DNA of 64,000 bases from Erinaceus europaeus (lineage: Eukaryota > Chordata > Mammalia > Eulipotyphla > Erinaceidae): contig NC_080168.1 of NCBI RefSeq assembly GCF_950295315.1, positions 64,937,838-65,001,837 of the forward strand. Reading direction: 5' to 3'. Under the pieces are notes generated by a model. It did no database searches and was not told where the DNA came from. It saw only the letters and a list, made by a program, of their open reading frames with translations. Positions 1 through 11,861 of the stretch are shown piece by piece. The position numbers and the translations under genes were made by a program. Position 1 is the first letter of the stretch. Each line of letters starts with the position of its first letter.

Positions 1-1903
1 AGCCATACTGTATTTTGTTATAACTGAATGTTTGGTTTCAAACTCTCTTGAATCATTATAAATTGTTGATAAAGGCTATTTGATGCCTGTTTCATCAAAA
101 TGCATAACCACATACACCCTGCATCAGCAGAGCAGGTTGTTGGAGGTATCAAAAGATCTGTATCCTGCACCTTGACAGAAGAATGTTTGCCAACCGCTTA
201 TTGTAAGTCATTAGATTCACTTGGTGGGTAACTTTCTTCCCATCAATGCCTGACCATAACGAGACAATTACAAATCATTAGGTGCTATTCGAGAAAAGAT
301 CTCTCACGTACATGACAAGGTATTCTGTAGTATATTAGGTCTAGTCATTAGTGCCATGAACTTTTTTTTTTTAGACTAAAGAAGACTTAAAAAAAAACCA
401 GAGTTAAGACCACATCCCTTCCTGCTTCCCGAGGGAGGAAGACTTTGTGGTCTTTCATGACCTATGGCCCTTGGATTAGAATGAAGTGTTCCAACCCATC
501 CCACAAGTTAAGACTGATACACATGAGCTTGCAATGAGGGAGGAAGTGTGGGTATCATTCAGCAAGCAACAGCTCCTCACAGCCAAGTAATGATTCCTAA
601 AAAATACAATCTTATCCAAATGTAATAAAAGATTATTTCTTTTTCCTCTTAAGAACCAGAATTATGGTCTGGATTTTCTAAATCACCTCCAGGAAAATAA
701 TTTTCGCTTTAGAGGATCCTTTCAATTCAGGTATTTAAAGAGGAGTACAGGACAATTATCTGCACCTCAGAGGCTTTGTGGTCAAGCAGTGCCAGCATTT
801 TGAATTATAAAAGCTTTCATTTGAGCCAGTCTTGCTACAGTGTCTTCAGCGTTTACACCTCAGACTCCTGACTAAAAGGTCATATTGGGCCAGGATGGAC
901 TCCTGTTAGTTTTTGATCAGCCCTACAGTTACTTGAATTAAACATGCTTTCAAGAGAAATTATTTAACAGCTTGTGTCACTGCCTAATGCTTCTCATCTT
1001 AGTAATGAGGAAGTTACACTTGCTGTTCTCTAAGATCTAGTCTTTAGCATTTTCCTTGGCAACCAATAAGTTTCTGAGGGGGCTTTGATTCTTAGCATGA
1101 ATCATGTACATCACCTCCATGTCAGTATTGGGAAATGCTACTTCTCTGGAGTCCCTGAGCCTCCTAACCCATCCCCCATCATTTTCCTAATAAATTAGCC
1201 TCGCTCCTACTCATATTGAGGCAGGCTGGAGAGCTGCCCGGACAGGAAGCAGCTCGGGAGCATTAAGTGTTGACCCTATCGCTATTGATGTGGGTCTCTG
1301 ACTAGAAAATACCTTGTGTCTGACAAGCACAGGAGAGCGGATGATAAACCCTCACATTCAGACATCACAGACATTGGTGTCTGTGCCTACAGTGGGACCT
1401 CCCTTCTCCATTCCAGTGGAACCCCCACACTGCACTCCCAGCCAAGCCAGCAAAAATCTGCCTTCTTAACTCAAGATTTCACACATTTCAAGAGCCACAA
1501 CAGCAAACAAACAGATGTTTGGATTCACAAACAGTGGGGGGAAATACTGCCAAGTGATTTTTCATCAGTTCATAAATTTATCCTTTTTGTAGAGTTGGGC
1601 CCCAGGCATTTGAGATTTCACTGCTCCATGCTGTTTGTTCACTCTATGTTAGAGTCAGAGATAGGCGCACATGTGAAGTGCATGTGTGTAGTAGGGCAGA
1701 GTCACAGTATCAGAGCTTCCCCTGGTACCATAATGCCTCTCTTATGGTGCCTGGATTTTGTGTATAACAAGGCATGCACCACTCCTCTCAAGCCATCTCT
1801 CTGAGACCCTCTATAAAACAGAAAATTTGATTTAACTGGGATTAATGAAGCTAATGAAGCGAATAGGTTATAAAAGGTTTTGTATAAAGGTTACAGAGCT
1901 AAA
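1..1903. other. Unique non-coding stretch
   Basis: No repeat family, RNA gene or exon is recognised here. A 162-codon open frame at 1316-1804 lacks an ATG start at that position and shows no known motif. Short A and T runs are the only simple sequence. Confidence 0.5.
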
Positions 1904-1929
1904 GGCTGGGTGGTGACGCACTTAGTTGA

Positions 1930-1977
<48 letters not shown>

Positions 1978-2077
1978 CACCACACTCAAAGGGCTCAAGC
2001 CCACGGTCCCTACTTGCAGGAGAGAAGCTTCATAAGTGGAGAAACAGTGCTATAGGTCTCTCTCAAATAAAAGAGAT
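1904..2077 (+). mobile_element. Type B SINE, with an internal (CA)n expansion
   Basis: It begins GGCTGGGTGGTGACGCAC, the type B head, and resumes after the CA run with the diverged B-box stretch, the AGAAGCTTCATAAGTGG body and an AAATAAA end. The dinucleotide run sits where other copies read GCGCACATGTTACAATGCGCAAGG, so the microsatellite probably grew from the CACACA of the head. Confidence 0.7.
1941..1976. repeat. (CA)n microsatellite inside a SINE
   Basis: Essentially uninterrupted CA dinucleotides, lying inside the type B SINE. Confidence 0.95.
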
Positions 2078-2602
2078 ACGATTTGTTAAAGAGAGATGAT
2101 TTGCTACTTTTCTTGTGCATCTTTGAAAATATGTTGATATACTTTTAAAATCAAATGTTATTGCTGTCCTCATATACAACAGTCTTTGTTGATCCTCTTT
2201 CTGATTTTGCTGAATCACTTGCATGAGAGAATGACCTGGAAAGAACTTACTGACAGATAAAAAGTCTGGGGCTTTGGTGGTAGATCTGTCATCATTCCCA
2301 TTTCAACAGCGGGATAATTGAGAAGGCAGTAGAGACTTAGATTATACTTGGACTAAATCCCAATTTTCCCTTTTCAGGGAACACACCATTATGTCCCAAT
2401 TCAAAGAAATCAAGTCTACACATATGTATTTAAGAATCAACATGATCTTTTAAAACTTGTTTTGGAGATAGCATTTTATTTAAACCAAAACAAAGTTTCT
2501 AAATCAAAATATGAAAACTTTCTTTGGTGACAACCAAAGACAAATCAGAGGAATAAGAGTCATAAGTATGATAGGAAATGACACCTGATAGTACAGCTTC
2601 TT

Positions 2603-2850
2603 TTTTTTTTTTAAAGAATGGATTTTTGGAATTTTTTTTTAAAAATACTTTGCTATTAATTTATTATTGGATAGAGACAGACAGAAATTGAGAGGGGAGG
2701 GAGATATAGAGAGGGAGAGAAACAGACATCTTCAGCCCTTCTTCACCACTCTTGAAGCTTTCCCCCTGCAGATAGGGACCAGGGGCTTGAGCCTGTGTCC
2801 TTGTGCACTGCAGCGTGTGCTTAACCAGGTGTACCACCACCTGGCCCCCC
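2603..2850 (-). mobile_element. Type B SINE with 13-bp TSD
   Basis: The minus-strand copy runs from a T-rich end through the GAGAGGGAGGGAGATA body to CCACCACCTGGCCCC, the reverse complement of the type B start. The direct repeat AGTACAGCTTCTT flanks it at 2590-2602 and 2851-2863. Confidence 0.9.
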
Positions 2851-2863
2851 AGTACAGCTTCTT

Positions 2864-5062
2864 AAAATAGGACAAACCAAGAGAAATCTTGATACTAAAT
2901 GGCCAGACTACCTTGTAATATATGTGGTAAGTAGCCAAAGATTGCACAAAGAGAAAATGGTAGCTATCCAAAGCCCAAAAACTGAAATGATGGCAGCAAC
3001 AACAATGATCAACACTAAGAAACTATGTTCCACGCACATGTGCGTGGGTACTAGTTTAGTGTGTATGTGTGTATCCAATACTCACAGGATTACTGCCATC
3101 AAATCAGCTCTGTGGGCAAGACCCAGCAATAAAGACTGAGATAAGAGGTCATGAAAAGGTCAGATATGAATGTCTGCAGTCAAGAAGAGGCTGAGAGGCC
3201 CAGGCTGGTATTTGGTTAGCTGGTGGGTACTGTGCAGTGCTCACCAGAGCAAAACTTCAGCTTGGCTATGGAGCACCTTGTCCTTGAAGAGCAGGAAGGA
3301 AATCTTAAGGCCCTGTGACTTTAAGCAATAATATGCACCACAACCGGGCATAAAGATCAAAAGCATTATACTGATGATAGAATTCCAGATAATAACTCTG
3401 TGATTAGGGTGAGTTTTTCTCTCTTCTTTTACTTCAAATGAAAACTAAAATATGGCTAAATTATATACTAGAAAGAGCATAGATAATAGCTCCTGAGAAG
3501 CCAACACAAATAGAGAAATTGTTTAAAAATTATAAAGACTTGTTTTCTAGATATTTAGCACAACTTTTGGTTATAGTTCTAGAAGTCTTGGTTCAAAAGC
3601 TCAAATTATTGGGAGCAGTGGAAATGAGTTTTGTTGCTACTTTTAGAAGGGGGGGGTGCCTTCAGATTAAGGCCCTACAGTGTCCTAGTAATGTTTATAA
3701 AGAAATGAAGCGCTCGTCCTCAAAGCCATCATATGGCTGTCAGTATCAGCAGTGTATCTACACAGTGGGCACCTGTACACACCTTCCCCTATTCTACTCT
3801 GTGTGGTGTCAGTGTTCTCTGCAGTCTGTAAGAACACTGAACTTTATAATATGCACTCTGCAGTACACAAGATAGGTGAGATATTAAGAAAAGCAAATAC
3901 CTGACACATTCAAAATAGCAATGCATATTTGTTTAGCAACTACATTTTGCCAAGATTTATAAAAAGATTATTTGACTCTGAAAGGTGTCATACTGATTTC
4001 ACAAATCAGAAAGACCTAGCTGAAACCTCAGTGTTCCAAGTCTTGATTCGTTATCCTTTCCATTACATCATACTAGCTGGGCTTGTCAACTTCATGCAAA
4101 CTGCTTTGGGTGGTGCCAGTTTCTGCAGACCATCATGAAAGCCCACAGTAGAAAGCTAGTAAGGAGATGCAGATCTAACACTAAGGTTATGACCATTCGA
4201 AGGCTGTGAATTATTCACTGACTCAAAAGAAGTCCCACCCATGTCATCCCATATTCTTCTTGTGATATATGAACTACAGAATTTGCCATTTCTGAGATCC
4301 AAATTTGGGGGGGGGGGGTGGACAAGGTTATCATGACAAACTGTTCAGAGTAAATTATTGAAGATAGATACATCCTAAGAGAAAAGTTTGAGAGATAAGA
4401 GAGCTTGTTCAACTCAAGGAATTATTGTGAAAATATAAAAAGAGTAAGGTAAAAAAAAAAATCAATGTGGTTTCAGTGTCAGGAAAATTATTTGGCTTAA
4501 ATAGACTAACCTGCTAAACAGTTATTGAGTCCCAAGTTTATCCAAGACAACTGTGGCTGCCTTATACTGCCTTAGTCCTGAAAGTAGCCCTCATCTCTAC
4601 TCACATAGAAAAGGAGAGTTCAAGTATTAGATAGTAGTACAAATCAGCCAAGAGTATCATGATCTTATTCTCTTTTTGTTTCAGATAATATAGGGAGACT
4701 CTTAATTAACTCTTTAGTTTGGTTCCACCATTTGCACATTATTTTCCCCATAGTATTCTAGGAAAATTGGTGCTTCTGCTAGCAGGTATTAATGAACATA
4801 CCTTTATATTTTTACAGGCTTCATGCAGTCAAATTAGATTATCTCCATGGAGAAAATAAAAGCAAACAGATACACATGTGCATACATATCTCTCATTTGG
4901 GAAATTATTTTAAATAATATATGCAATTTAGAAGTTATCTCTAATAATTTTTCACTTACTATGAATTTTGAATATCAAAGCAAGGCTATGAATTAGATAC
5001 ATTAGGTAGGTATCACTTGTTCTTGTAGGGTCTTAACATTCTGATTTGTATTAAAAGCAAGC
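2864..5062. other. Unique non-coding stretch
   Basis: No recognisable gene or repeat family. It holds homopolymer tracts, including a G run near 4306. The open frames are short, have no recognisable motifs and are not supported as coding. Confidence 0.5.
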
Positions 5063-5268
5063 TGGGGGTCCCGGGAGGAGGCTTACATGGCAGAGCACAC
5101 ACATTATCATGGACTAGGGCCTGTGTTCAAGGGCTCAGTCACCACATGCATGTGCCTATGGGGGAAGTTTCAGGAGAGCAGTGGTTTTGTGTTCTCTCTC
5201 TTCCCATCTCTACACCCTCCCTACCTCTCATTCTCTATAAAAATAAAAAAATATATATATATGGCTTT
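5063..5268 (+). mobile_element. Diverged tRNA-derived SINE (type E)
   Basis: The order is head-like sequence (GGCAGAGCACACACATTATCATG), diverged B box (GTGTTCAAGGGC), CACCACATGCATGTGCC, a CT-rich body and an AT tail. This order matches the hedgehog SINEs, but identity is low, so it is an old copy. Confidence 0.55.
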
Positions 5269-5910
5269 TTCTAGCACTAAGCTTCACCACTAGCCCTCCT
5301 GGCAAACAATAAAATTGTGTGCAATATGAATTGATCTGTCAAGTCAGAACTACCTCAAGTGTATGTGGTATCACTGATAAACCTACAACAGTTTTGTTTG
5401 GTTTTAAACTCAGTCTAACTTTAGTGTTCCAAATAGTATCATAATCCTTTCCAGGAATATTACTATTTGCAACTAAAATCCTTAGTCTCTTTAGTTTTCA
5501 TAAAAGTCCTCTTGGGCATAGCCTTGGAATAAACACACACTGCTATTGACATATAGACTATGCCAAACTCCCCTAAAATCATACTTCCTCTAGGAATTAC
5601 AAAACAAAACACAATAAAAGCAGTATGTTATGACTATCCCAGAGTTTAAAATGTATCCAAATGATAAAGATACTATTGCAAACGAGTTTTTTATGTAACA
5701 TTAATAAAACTGACTCATAACCCCAATATATTCTATTTGAAAACCACCCATTTTGCTAAAATTTGAAGTTATGTCACTTAGGTGCTTCCCAATTCCGGTT
5801 CATTGTTGGCCAGTATAGACAAATATCCAGTGATCAAGCATTATTTCAGCCTTTGTACTAATTCTTCTTGTAAAGCACTTAGAAATATAATGACCTCCTC
5901 TTATGTACTT
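5269..5910. other. Unique AT-rich stretch
   Basis: Nothing recognisable. Confidence 0.4.
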
Positions 5911-5922
5911 AGAAAGTACCTG

Positions 5923-6206
5923 GGAGTCTGGCAATAGCGCAGCGGGTTAAGCGCATGTGCCACAAAGCACAAGGACCGGCATAAGGATCCTGGTTCAAGT
6001 CCCTGGCTCCCCATCTGCAGGGGAGTCACTTCAAAAGCAGTGAAGCAGGTCTGCAGATGTCTATCTTTCCCTCTTTGTCTTCCCCTCCTGTCTCCCATTT
6101 CTCTGTCTTATCTAACAACAACGACAACAATAACTACAACAATTAAAAAACAAGGGCAACAAAAGGGAAAATATAAAAAATTAAATAAATCTTAAAAAAA
6201 TGAAAA
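5923..6206 (+). mobile_element. Type A SINE with 12-bp TSD
   Basis: Starts GGGAGTCTGGCAATAGCGCAG, carries GGTTCAAGTCCC as B box, a CT-rich body and the CAACAACGACAACAATAAC stretch. AGAAAGTACCTG flanks it at 5911-5922 and 6207-6218. Confidence 0.93.
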
Positions 6207-6218
6207 AGAAAGTACCTG

Positions 6219-7185
6219 TATAGGACTCTAGGCTTGTTCCATAACAGTTCAATACTCTTTTAAACCATCTAGAATATTTAGGAACATTTATGCTTTTTCC
6301 TGTTCCTTGACTTATTAATTCAAATATATATATTGAAAAGCAAGTTATTTTTCCTGTGCTATTTTAAAAGTATTTTCTTAGTCCCTGCAACTATCCAAAT
6401 CTCTTAACTTTCAGTAGAAAAAGAGATGGTGTTTTTACTCAGGTACATGGTGGTTTTTTAACTTAAGCCTATTTGATTTACTATATAGTTTTCCATTATT
6501 ATATGTATCTCCTCAACCATCAGTACTTTCCTTTGAAAAAATAGCAAAAATAACAATTTGGTTTGTAACTAATAGTGCCTTGAAAACAGCATGGAAAAAT
6601 CACTTTCTAAGAGATGCGGTGTTTTTCTTCTCCTATGAAAACAGAGAAAACCTCCTTGACATTCTGCTCGCTGCTGATTCATATGCACTGACATGACCTC
6701 TCTGTGCTCCTGCCTTGCACTGAAGCTCTGTGTTCACCCTTTAAAGGAGGAGCATGGATGTGAATGCCCCCCAGAAATCTGAATCCCACGTCATCAAGTC
6801 ACTGCTGAATGAAATACATTGGGCTTATCATATGTCTGAATTTAACCTTACATTCATTATCAGATTTTTTTAAGCAAAAATATTAAATGGATTATCAAGA
6901 TAGTCATTTTACTAGCATTTCCTTTCCTTCTCTGGAAGTGGTATAACAGAGAACACCTCTCATATGTTATAATCTTTTTCTAATTATTTTCAGTTTGTCT
7001 CCCTATATTGATTAGTTCAGTTTATAGTCCATGCATAAAGTTCACAATCCTTAGTTCCATACTAAGAATTCAGACCAGCTTAACCCACCAAAAACTAACA
7101 TTTTATTGTTGCATCAGTTTTATCAGAATTTAAATTTAACCTAAATATTAAGTTCCTATAAATATTTGAAGAGGTTTTTTTTCGA
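6219..7185. other. Unique non-coding stretch
   Basis: AT-rich; no repeat or exon identified with confidence. Confidence 0.4.
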
Positions 7186-7189
7186 TCTG

Positions 7190-7420
7190 TATCTCAAGGC
7201 TAGTGGTCAAATCACTCCGCACAATGCACAATTTACCACCTGTGAGGACCCAGATTTGAGTTCCCAGTCACCACATGGGAGCACCTTGCCAAGGGAAAAC
7301 TTCACAAGCTGTGAAACAGTGTTGTGGTATCTCTCCTCTCTCTCTTCCTCACCCTTTATGTGGAATTCAACAGTAAAAACATCTGGAAGTGGTAGAATCA
7401 TGAATGCCCAATAAAACTCT
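7190..7420 (+). mobile_element. Diverged tRNA-derived SINE (type E)
   Basis: Shows AATGCACAATTTACCACCTG, CCAGATTTGAGTTCCC (decayed B box), CACCACATGGGAGCACC and the TGTGGTATCTCTCCTCTCTC body. The same order appears near 36.2, 42.8 and 43.4 kb, so these form one older family. Confidence 0.55.
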
Positions 7421-7882
7421 GGCAGAATACAAACAAAAAGCTATTTTATTTCGATTGAAGTCCCAGTTTCAGGCAACAGAAACTTTCTCTGGTTGTGCAG
7501 AAAAGGAGTTGTTTCCTGAGGTTCTCTGGATAGGACAAGCAGGCATTGAAGCTAAGCGTCCAGAAGTAAAAATGGAAACTAGGACTTGCCTAATGAGGAA
7601 ACCCCTTCACTGCTGCTTCCTCCAACCACTGGACAGTTTGGTTGTTCCCATTGCCCTGCTCACACATACCACTTTGTGTATCACTAACTCCTTCTTGCAA
7701 GCTCTGCTGCCCCTCAGAGCTGAGGTCTCTGCCACCATATTCACCCATGAGTAAGTTCCCTCGTAGAGTTTCCCTCTTCAGATGGCTTGTTCCTTGCTCA
7801 AGTCACAGGGAGAAAGGCCTGATTGGTAGTGTTTTACTCACATGTCAATTACAGGGCTCCAACAATTTTAGTCAAGTATATA

Positions 7883-8032
7883 TAAGGATCCCAGTTTGAG
7901 CCCCCAGCTCCCCACCTGGAGGGGAGTTGTGAAGTGGGTCTGCAGCTATCTGTCTTTCTCTCCCCGTCTTCCCCTCCTCTCTCCATTTCTCTCTGTCCTA
8001 TCCAACAACAAAGACATCAGTAACAACATCAA
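7883..8032 (+). mobile_element. Type A SINE, 5'-truncated
   Basis: Begins inside the element at AAGGATCCCAGTTTGAGCCC (B box) and continues through the CT-rich body to TCCTATCCAACAACAAAG. The A-box half is missing. Confidence 0.85.
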
Positions 8033-8346
8033 GTATGAGTGGAGTAAGTATGAGTAGAGTGGAAGACCCTTACTGTTGGTCTGCTTCTAATTCTGCTTCT
8101 AAGACCCCTTCTGTTGCACTGCTTAACACTGTGGTCTATTTACATATCACTGCTTTACCTGAGACCCGCCCTGCCTATAGGGCATTGGTTTAATCCCCAC
8201 TGATTCTCACTCTTTTTGCTCTGCCCCCTCTCCTAGTCACACACTGTTTTCCACCATTTAATCCCCACTGGTTCCTGCTCTTTTTCCACTCAGCACCCTT
8301 ATCCTACATACTTCCTTTCTCCACCCTACCACTTTCGCCTCAGGAG

Positions 8347-8354
8347 ATATAAAG
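8347..8354 (+). promoter_or_regulatory. LTR TATA box
   Basis: ATATAAAG lies about 74 bases upstream of the LTR poly(A) signal, a normal core-promoter position for a retroviral LTR. Confidence 0.65.
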
Positions 8355-8420
8355 GACAGGATTTTCTAATGAAGAGAGATTGATTGATTGCACTGCATTC
8401 CCCCCCCCTCCCCGCTCAGC

Positions 8421-8426
8421 AATAAA
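8421..8426 (+). promoter_or_regulatory. LTR polyadenylation signal
   Basis: AATAAA follows the TATA box and precedes the primer binding site. Confidence 0.65.
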
Positions 8427-8500
8427 GAGTGAACTGCATTCCCAACTCAGCCATGAGTCCCTGGAGGTCTGTCTCCCGCCCATGAAGCTAGCCTGGCATC

Positions 8501-8518
8501 TGGCGCCCAAACAGGGAC
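8501..8518 (+). promoter_or_regulatory. Retroviral primer binding site, tRNA-Lys type
   Basis: TGGCGCCCAAACAGGGAC differs at one base from the 18-nt sequence complementary to the 3' end of tRNA-Lys3 (position 9, G to A, a CpG-type change). Lysine primers are typical of class II (betaretrovirus-like) and lentiviral elements. It lies two bases after the LTR end. Confidence 0.85.
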
Positions 8519-8609
8519 TGGCACCTTAGTATGTTCAGTGTCCCACTGGACTGGATATGAGGCAGAGTGAGGCTTCAACTCCATTCTCTGTACCCACTGG
8601 CATCCTTTT

Positions 8610-8876
8610 AAAATTTTTTTTAATATTTATTTTCCCTTTTGTTGCCCTTGTTTAACACTGCTGTAGTTATTGATGTCGTCGTTGTTGGATAGGACAGAGA
8701 AATGGAGAGAGGAGTGGAAGACAGAGATGGGGAGAGAAAGACACCTGCAGACCTGCTTCACCGTTTTTGAAGCGACTCCCCTCCAGGTGGGGACCCAGGG
8801 GCTCAAACCGGGATCCTTATGCCGGTCCTTGCACTTTGCGCCACGTGCGCTTAACTCGCTGTGCCACCGCCTGACT
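8610..8876 (-). mobile_element. Type A SINE nested in the ERV, with TSD
   Basis: Minus-strand type A copy: TTTTCCCTTTTGTTGCCC, CT-body complement, GGGATCC, ending ACCGCCTGACTCC. CCCACTGGCATCCTTTT occurs at 8593-8609 and again from 8877, so the SINE landed in the ERV leader after the ERV inserted. Confidence 0.93.
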
Positions 8877-9199
8877 CCCACTGGCATCCTTTTTAACTGC
8901 TTTACAGAGGTCTGTTCTGGGTCTCTGGGCCTACTGTTAGTTCAGCACTATCAAACAATACACTGAAAGACCTGATGTTTCCCTTTCTCCACTGTTAGAT
9001 TATCCCTGTGGTCATAGTTCAGTGTACTGACATGTCTTCAGGAATGTACAGTCTCTGATTTCCCTCAGAAAACTCTTCAGGACCAGAGAGGTATCTGGTG
9101 GAGTAGGGCCATGCTTTGTCAAGCCTGCAGCTGACAGTTGAGCCCCAACACAACGTAGGAGCTCCATAGAACTGAGAGAGCTCTGACCTTGTAGTGTCT

Positions 9200-9339
9200 A
9201 CCTCCAGGAAATCAACACACACACACACACACGCACACACACATTTGACTTAGGACTCTCTGGCCAGGAAATCACACACACACACTGGTTCGACTTAGGA
9301 CTCTCTGGCCAGGAAATCTCTCTCTCTCTCTCTCTCTCT

Positions 9340-9382
<43 letters not shown>

Positions 9383-9468
9383 CACACCCTACACCGGTTC
9401 TTAGGATTCTCTGGCCAGGAAATCACACACACATACACATTCGACTTAGGACTCTCTGGCCACTAAAT
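9200..9468. repeat. Minisatellite mixed with (CA)n and (CT)n in the ERV leader
   Basis: Four imperfect copies of a unit containing CTTAGGACTCTCTGGCCAGG start near 9244, 9289, 9398 and 9439. They are separated by CA tracts of variable length and one CT tract. The repeated core is followed by AAATC and then the dinucleotide run. Confidence 0.85.
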
Positions 9469-9990
9469 ACTTGGATAAATCCTAACTGTAGTAAGTCACA
9501 CCTTTCTAAAATATCTAGCTTACCTGTATCGTCGTCTCTGGCGGCTAAGCATTTTGGTCCCCACCCACCCATGCAGGCAGTTCTGGACTTGTTTCCTCCT
9601 GTTCTTTCCTTTACTACTTCTGACCTTGGTCCGCCCCTCGGCTTCCTTATTAGATAATCTCACTGGAAGGAGTGCTACCGGTGGTCACTCCTACAGGTGG
9701 GAGGCACATGCTGCTGGTCAGAATGCGGACTTTCCCCTCAGGAACAAAGTTATAGGACAGCTAACAGCTGAGCTTGCTTTGGCTAAGAAGTCAGGATTTG
9801 ACTTTCATTCTCTTAAAACTGCTATGGAGTCAGATTTGACTTTCATTCTCTCAAAACTGCTACGGAGTCAGAAGCAACCAGTTTTGTCTTGGAACTCTTC
9901 ACTTTGTCTCATTCATAGTCACAGGGTCTCCCAAGCCTTGCCTTCATTGGTGTCTTCATTGCCAGTGACCAGTTAGTCATGTGTCTCTCT

Positions 9991-10985
9991 CTGCCATTGC
10001 TTAGTGTTGCTCCAGGTCCCCCCCATAGACACCCCAGAAAATGATTTGGATTTTTTTAGAGCCCTCAGCCCTTGACCATCAGGTGACTACTCAAAGATCT
10101 TCCTGGCTCTCTTGGGGTCATACTGCTATTCACCACTTCTGGGGGCTATTAAGTTCTTTTAAACAACAGGAGTTGCCACCACCTAAGTGGCAGCTAGACC
10201 TATTTAAAGGACGCTGACAAAATTGTTCAGATCCTGGGGAAACAATAAAGGTTAAATTTCCAGAAATACCACAAAACTGGCTAAAAATAAGCCCTTTGTT
10301 GCCAACACTGCCTTCAAGCCCTGCGAGAAAGCAGTGCTTGCTCAGCAACAGGAGGCTTCTCACCCTCATGAGCTCAGTGGCTGTGACACAGAGCCTCCTT
10401 CCTCAACACCTCCCTCCGGATAAAGCCTTCACAGCTGACTGAGGAGAAGAGCCTGGGGATCTGAGCCCACTAGATAGCTGAGTATTACTGAGGGCAGTTA
10501 TGCCTCATTGTAAGGCTAAAATTCATCAAACATAGGGTGAGTATCAAGAATCAGAAAATGGGACAAGTGGCTTCTACATAATTTAGGAGTTTCTCCCAAT
10601 TTACTATGGTTATTGTAGAAATATTTTTTTAGCTTTCTAGTCTCTTGACTTATTCTGGAACCAGTCTTTTCAAGTTCAACTAGGTGGGTTTGATTCTTGA
10701 TAAAACAATTTTCACAACCACCAGGCTCAGCAGATACCTTGTAGAATGGCTGCCCACAATGTCATCTAAGGCTCCCCTCAGCTACACCTGAATTATATGA
10801 TAATGTTCAGAGGACATGGAATATTTTAGCTAGCTCTGTTCCCATGCACTTACCACTAAAAATAGTAAGAAACAACATGATTTTAAAAGGTGTATATACA
10901 GAAGCTTGTTTTTTGCCACCAGATTACTGGGGCTCAGTGCCTACAAGGCTCCACCATTTTCAGCAATCATTTTTTTCTTGTTTAA
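9991..10985. other. Unclassified stretch, possibly further ERV remains
   Basis: No intact frame. It follows the ERV region without a visible boundary. I cannot name a domain in it. Confidence 0.3.
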
Positions 10986-10989
10986 TATT

Positions 10990-11113
10990 TTTTGGGGGGT
11001 GGAGACCAGAGCATTACTCAGCTTTGGCTCATAGTGGTACAGAGGACTGAGCCTGGAACCTCAGAGTCTCAGCCATGAAAGCCTTTTACCGGTATATTAT
11101 CTCCCTAGTCTCC
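10990..11113 (-). mobile_element. Type C SINE
   Basis: Reverse complement of the short family: ACCAGAGCATTACTCAGC, GAGCCTGGAACCTCAGAG and a decayed ATTATCTCCCTAG end. Confidence 0.75.
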
Positions 11114-11129
11114 AATTTTTTCTTTGTCT

Positions 11130-11262
11130 CAGTTTTTCTGAGAATGGTGAAAGAAGGGAAGAAGGGAGACGGACAGACACACACCTGAAGCATTGCCCCA
11201 CCTCTGGTGAGGTCTCCCCCTTGTAGGGAAGGCCCTGGGTCTTCATGGGCACTCTACCAGTT
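11130..11262 (-). mobile_element. Diverged SINE fragment
   Basis: GAGACGGACAGACACACACC, CATTGCCCCACC and GGGTCTTCATGGGCAC follow the order of the SINE body and head on the minus strand, but poorly. Confidence 0.4.
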
Positions 11263-11860
11263 TGTGTTAAGTCTCAATGACAAAACTGTCCATGAGTCAA
11301 CCAACAAGCTTCTCCCCACCCCTTTGTACATGAAGGACACTTCGTACACACCAGCTACCCCACTGGTGTTCATGGAATTGTGGCCACATAAGTGCCAGGG
11401 TTAAAAGAGCTTGCTATGCCTTCTAAGTCACCTAGATTAAAACCTAGTTGTCTCTACTTGGTTTTCTCACTCACTGCTTCATCAGTAATTTTATTTCTTC
11501 TACCCTCCCTGTTTTCTTGCTATCCAACTGTTATCAGTGGGCTTTTCCAAACATGCCAACAAGGGTGCTATAAACCATTAATCCCACCCCCAATAAAATG
11601 GGCAGTTATTTGTTAAAGTGATAGGGAAATGTGCAACTGAAGCTAATAATGACAAATCATGTAGCAAAGTACTATTTAGCAACTTAGGTCAGACATAAGC
11701 CTGAAGAAAGGAGAGGTTTCAGTCTTCAACTATATCTGGGTTGTTCCAGAAAACAGACTATTCTTAGGACAGTATTATACAAATAAGTCTCCAAGTTAGA
11801 TGCATATAATTATTTATTTTACAGATGTTTTCCAATACCAGTGATTTTCAGAGCTGCTTT
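11263..11860. other. Unique non-coding stretch
   Basis: No feature recognised. Confidence 0.35.
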
Positions 11861-11861
11861 T

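Larger units (their letters stand above)
8074..8498 (+). mobile_element. ERV long terminal repeat (5' LTR), class II-like
   Basis: This block begins TGTTGGTCTG and ends GGCA two bases before a retroviral primer binding site. It contains a TATA box and an AATAAA signal about 70 bases apart, the normal U3/R layout. The left edge is my best guess; an earlier TG near 8036 is possible. No second LTR is seen within the window, so the provirus is probably deleted or rearranged downstream. Confidence 0.7.
8519..9990 (+). pseudogene. Decayed ERV internal region (leader/gag-side), no intact gene
   Basis: This follows the primer binding site directly and is split by a type A SINE (8610-8876) and by a minisatellite (9200-9468). 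A 140-codon open frame at 9554-9976 has a hydrophobic N-terminal stretch (FLLFFPLLLLTLV), but I see no Gag major-homology, zinc-knuckle, protease or polymerase motif. Where the ERV ends is unclear; homology search of the translated region against betaretroviral Gag would settle it. No gene is restored or proposed here. Confidence 0.45.

Noticed and set aside
1316..1804. 162-codon open frame
   Set aside because: No ATG at its start, no motif, no splice context. Expected by chance.
5923..6010. Possible tRNA genes at A-box/B-box pairs
   Set aside because: All such pairs lie at the start of SINEs with bodies, tails and TSDs. No intact cloverleaf with an acceptor stem is visible.
9200..9468. CRISPR-like array (repeats with spacers)
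   Set aside because: The spacers are CA/CT dinucleotide tracts, the units are imperfect and the genome is mammalian. It is a minisatellite.
9554..9976. 140-codon open frame as an intact retroviral gene
   Set aside because: It has no recognisable Gag, protease, polymerase or envelope motif and sits in a decayed, SINE-interrupted region. Kept only as part of the ERV remnant.
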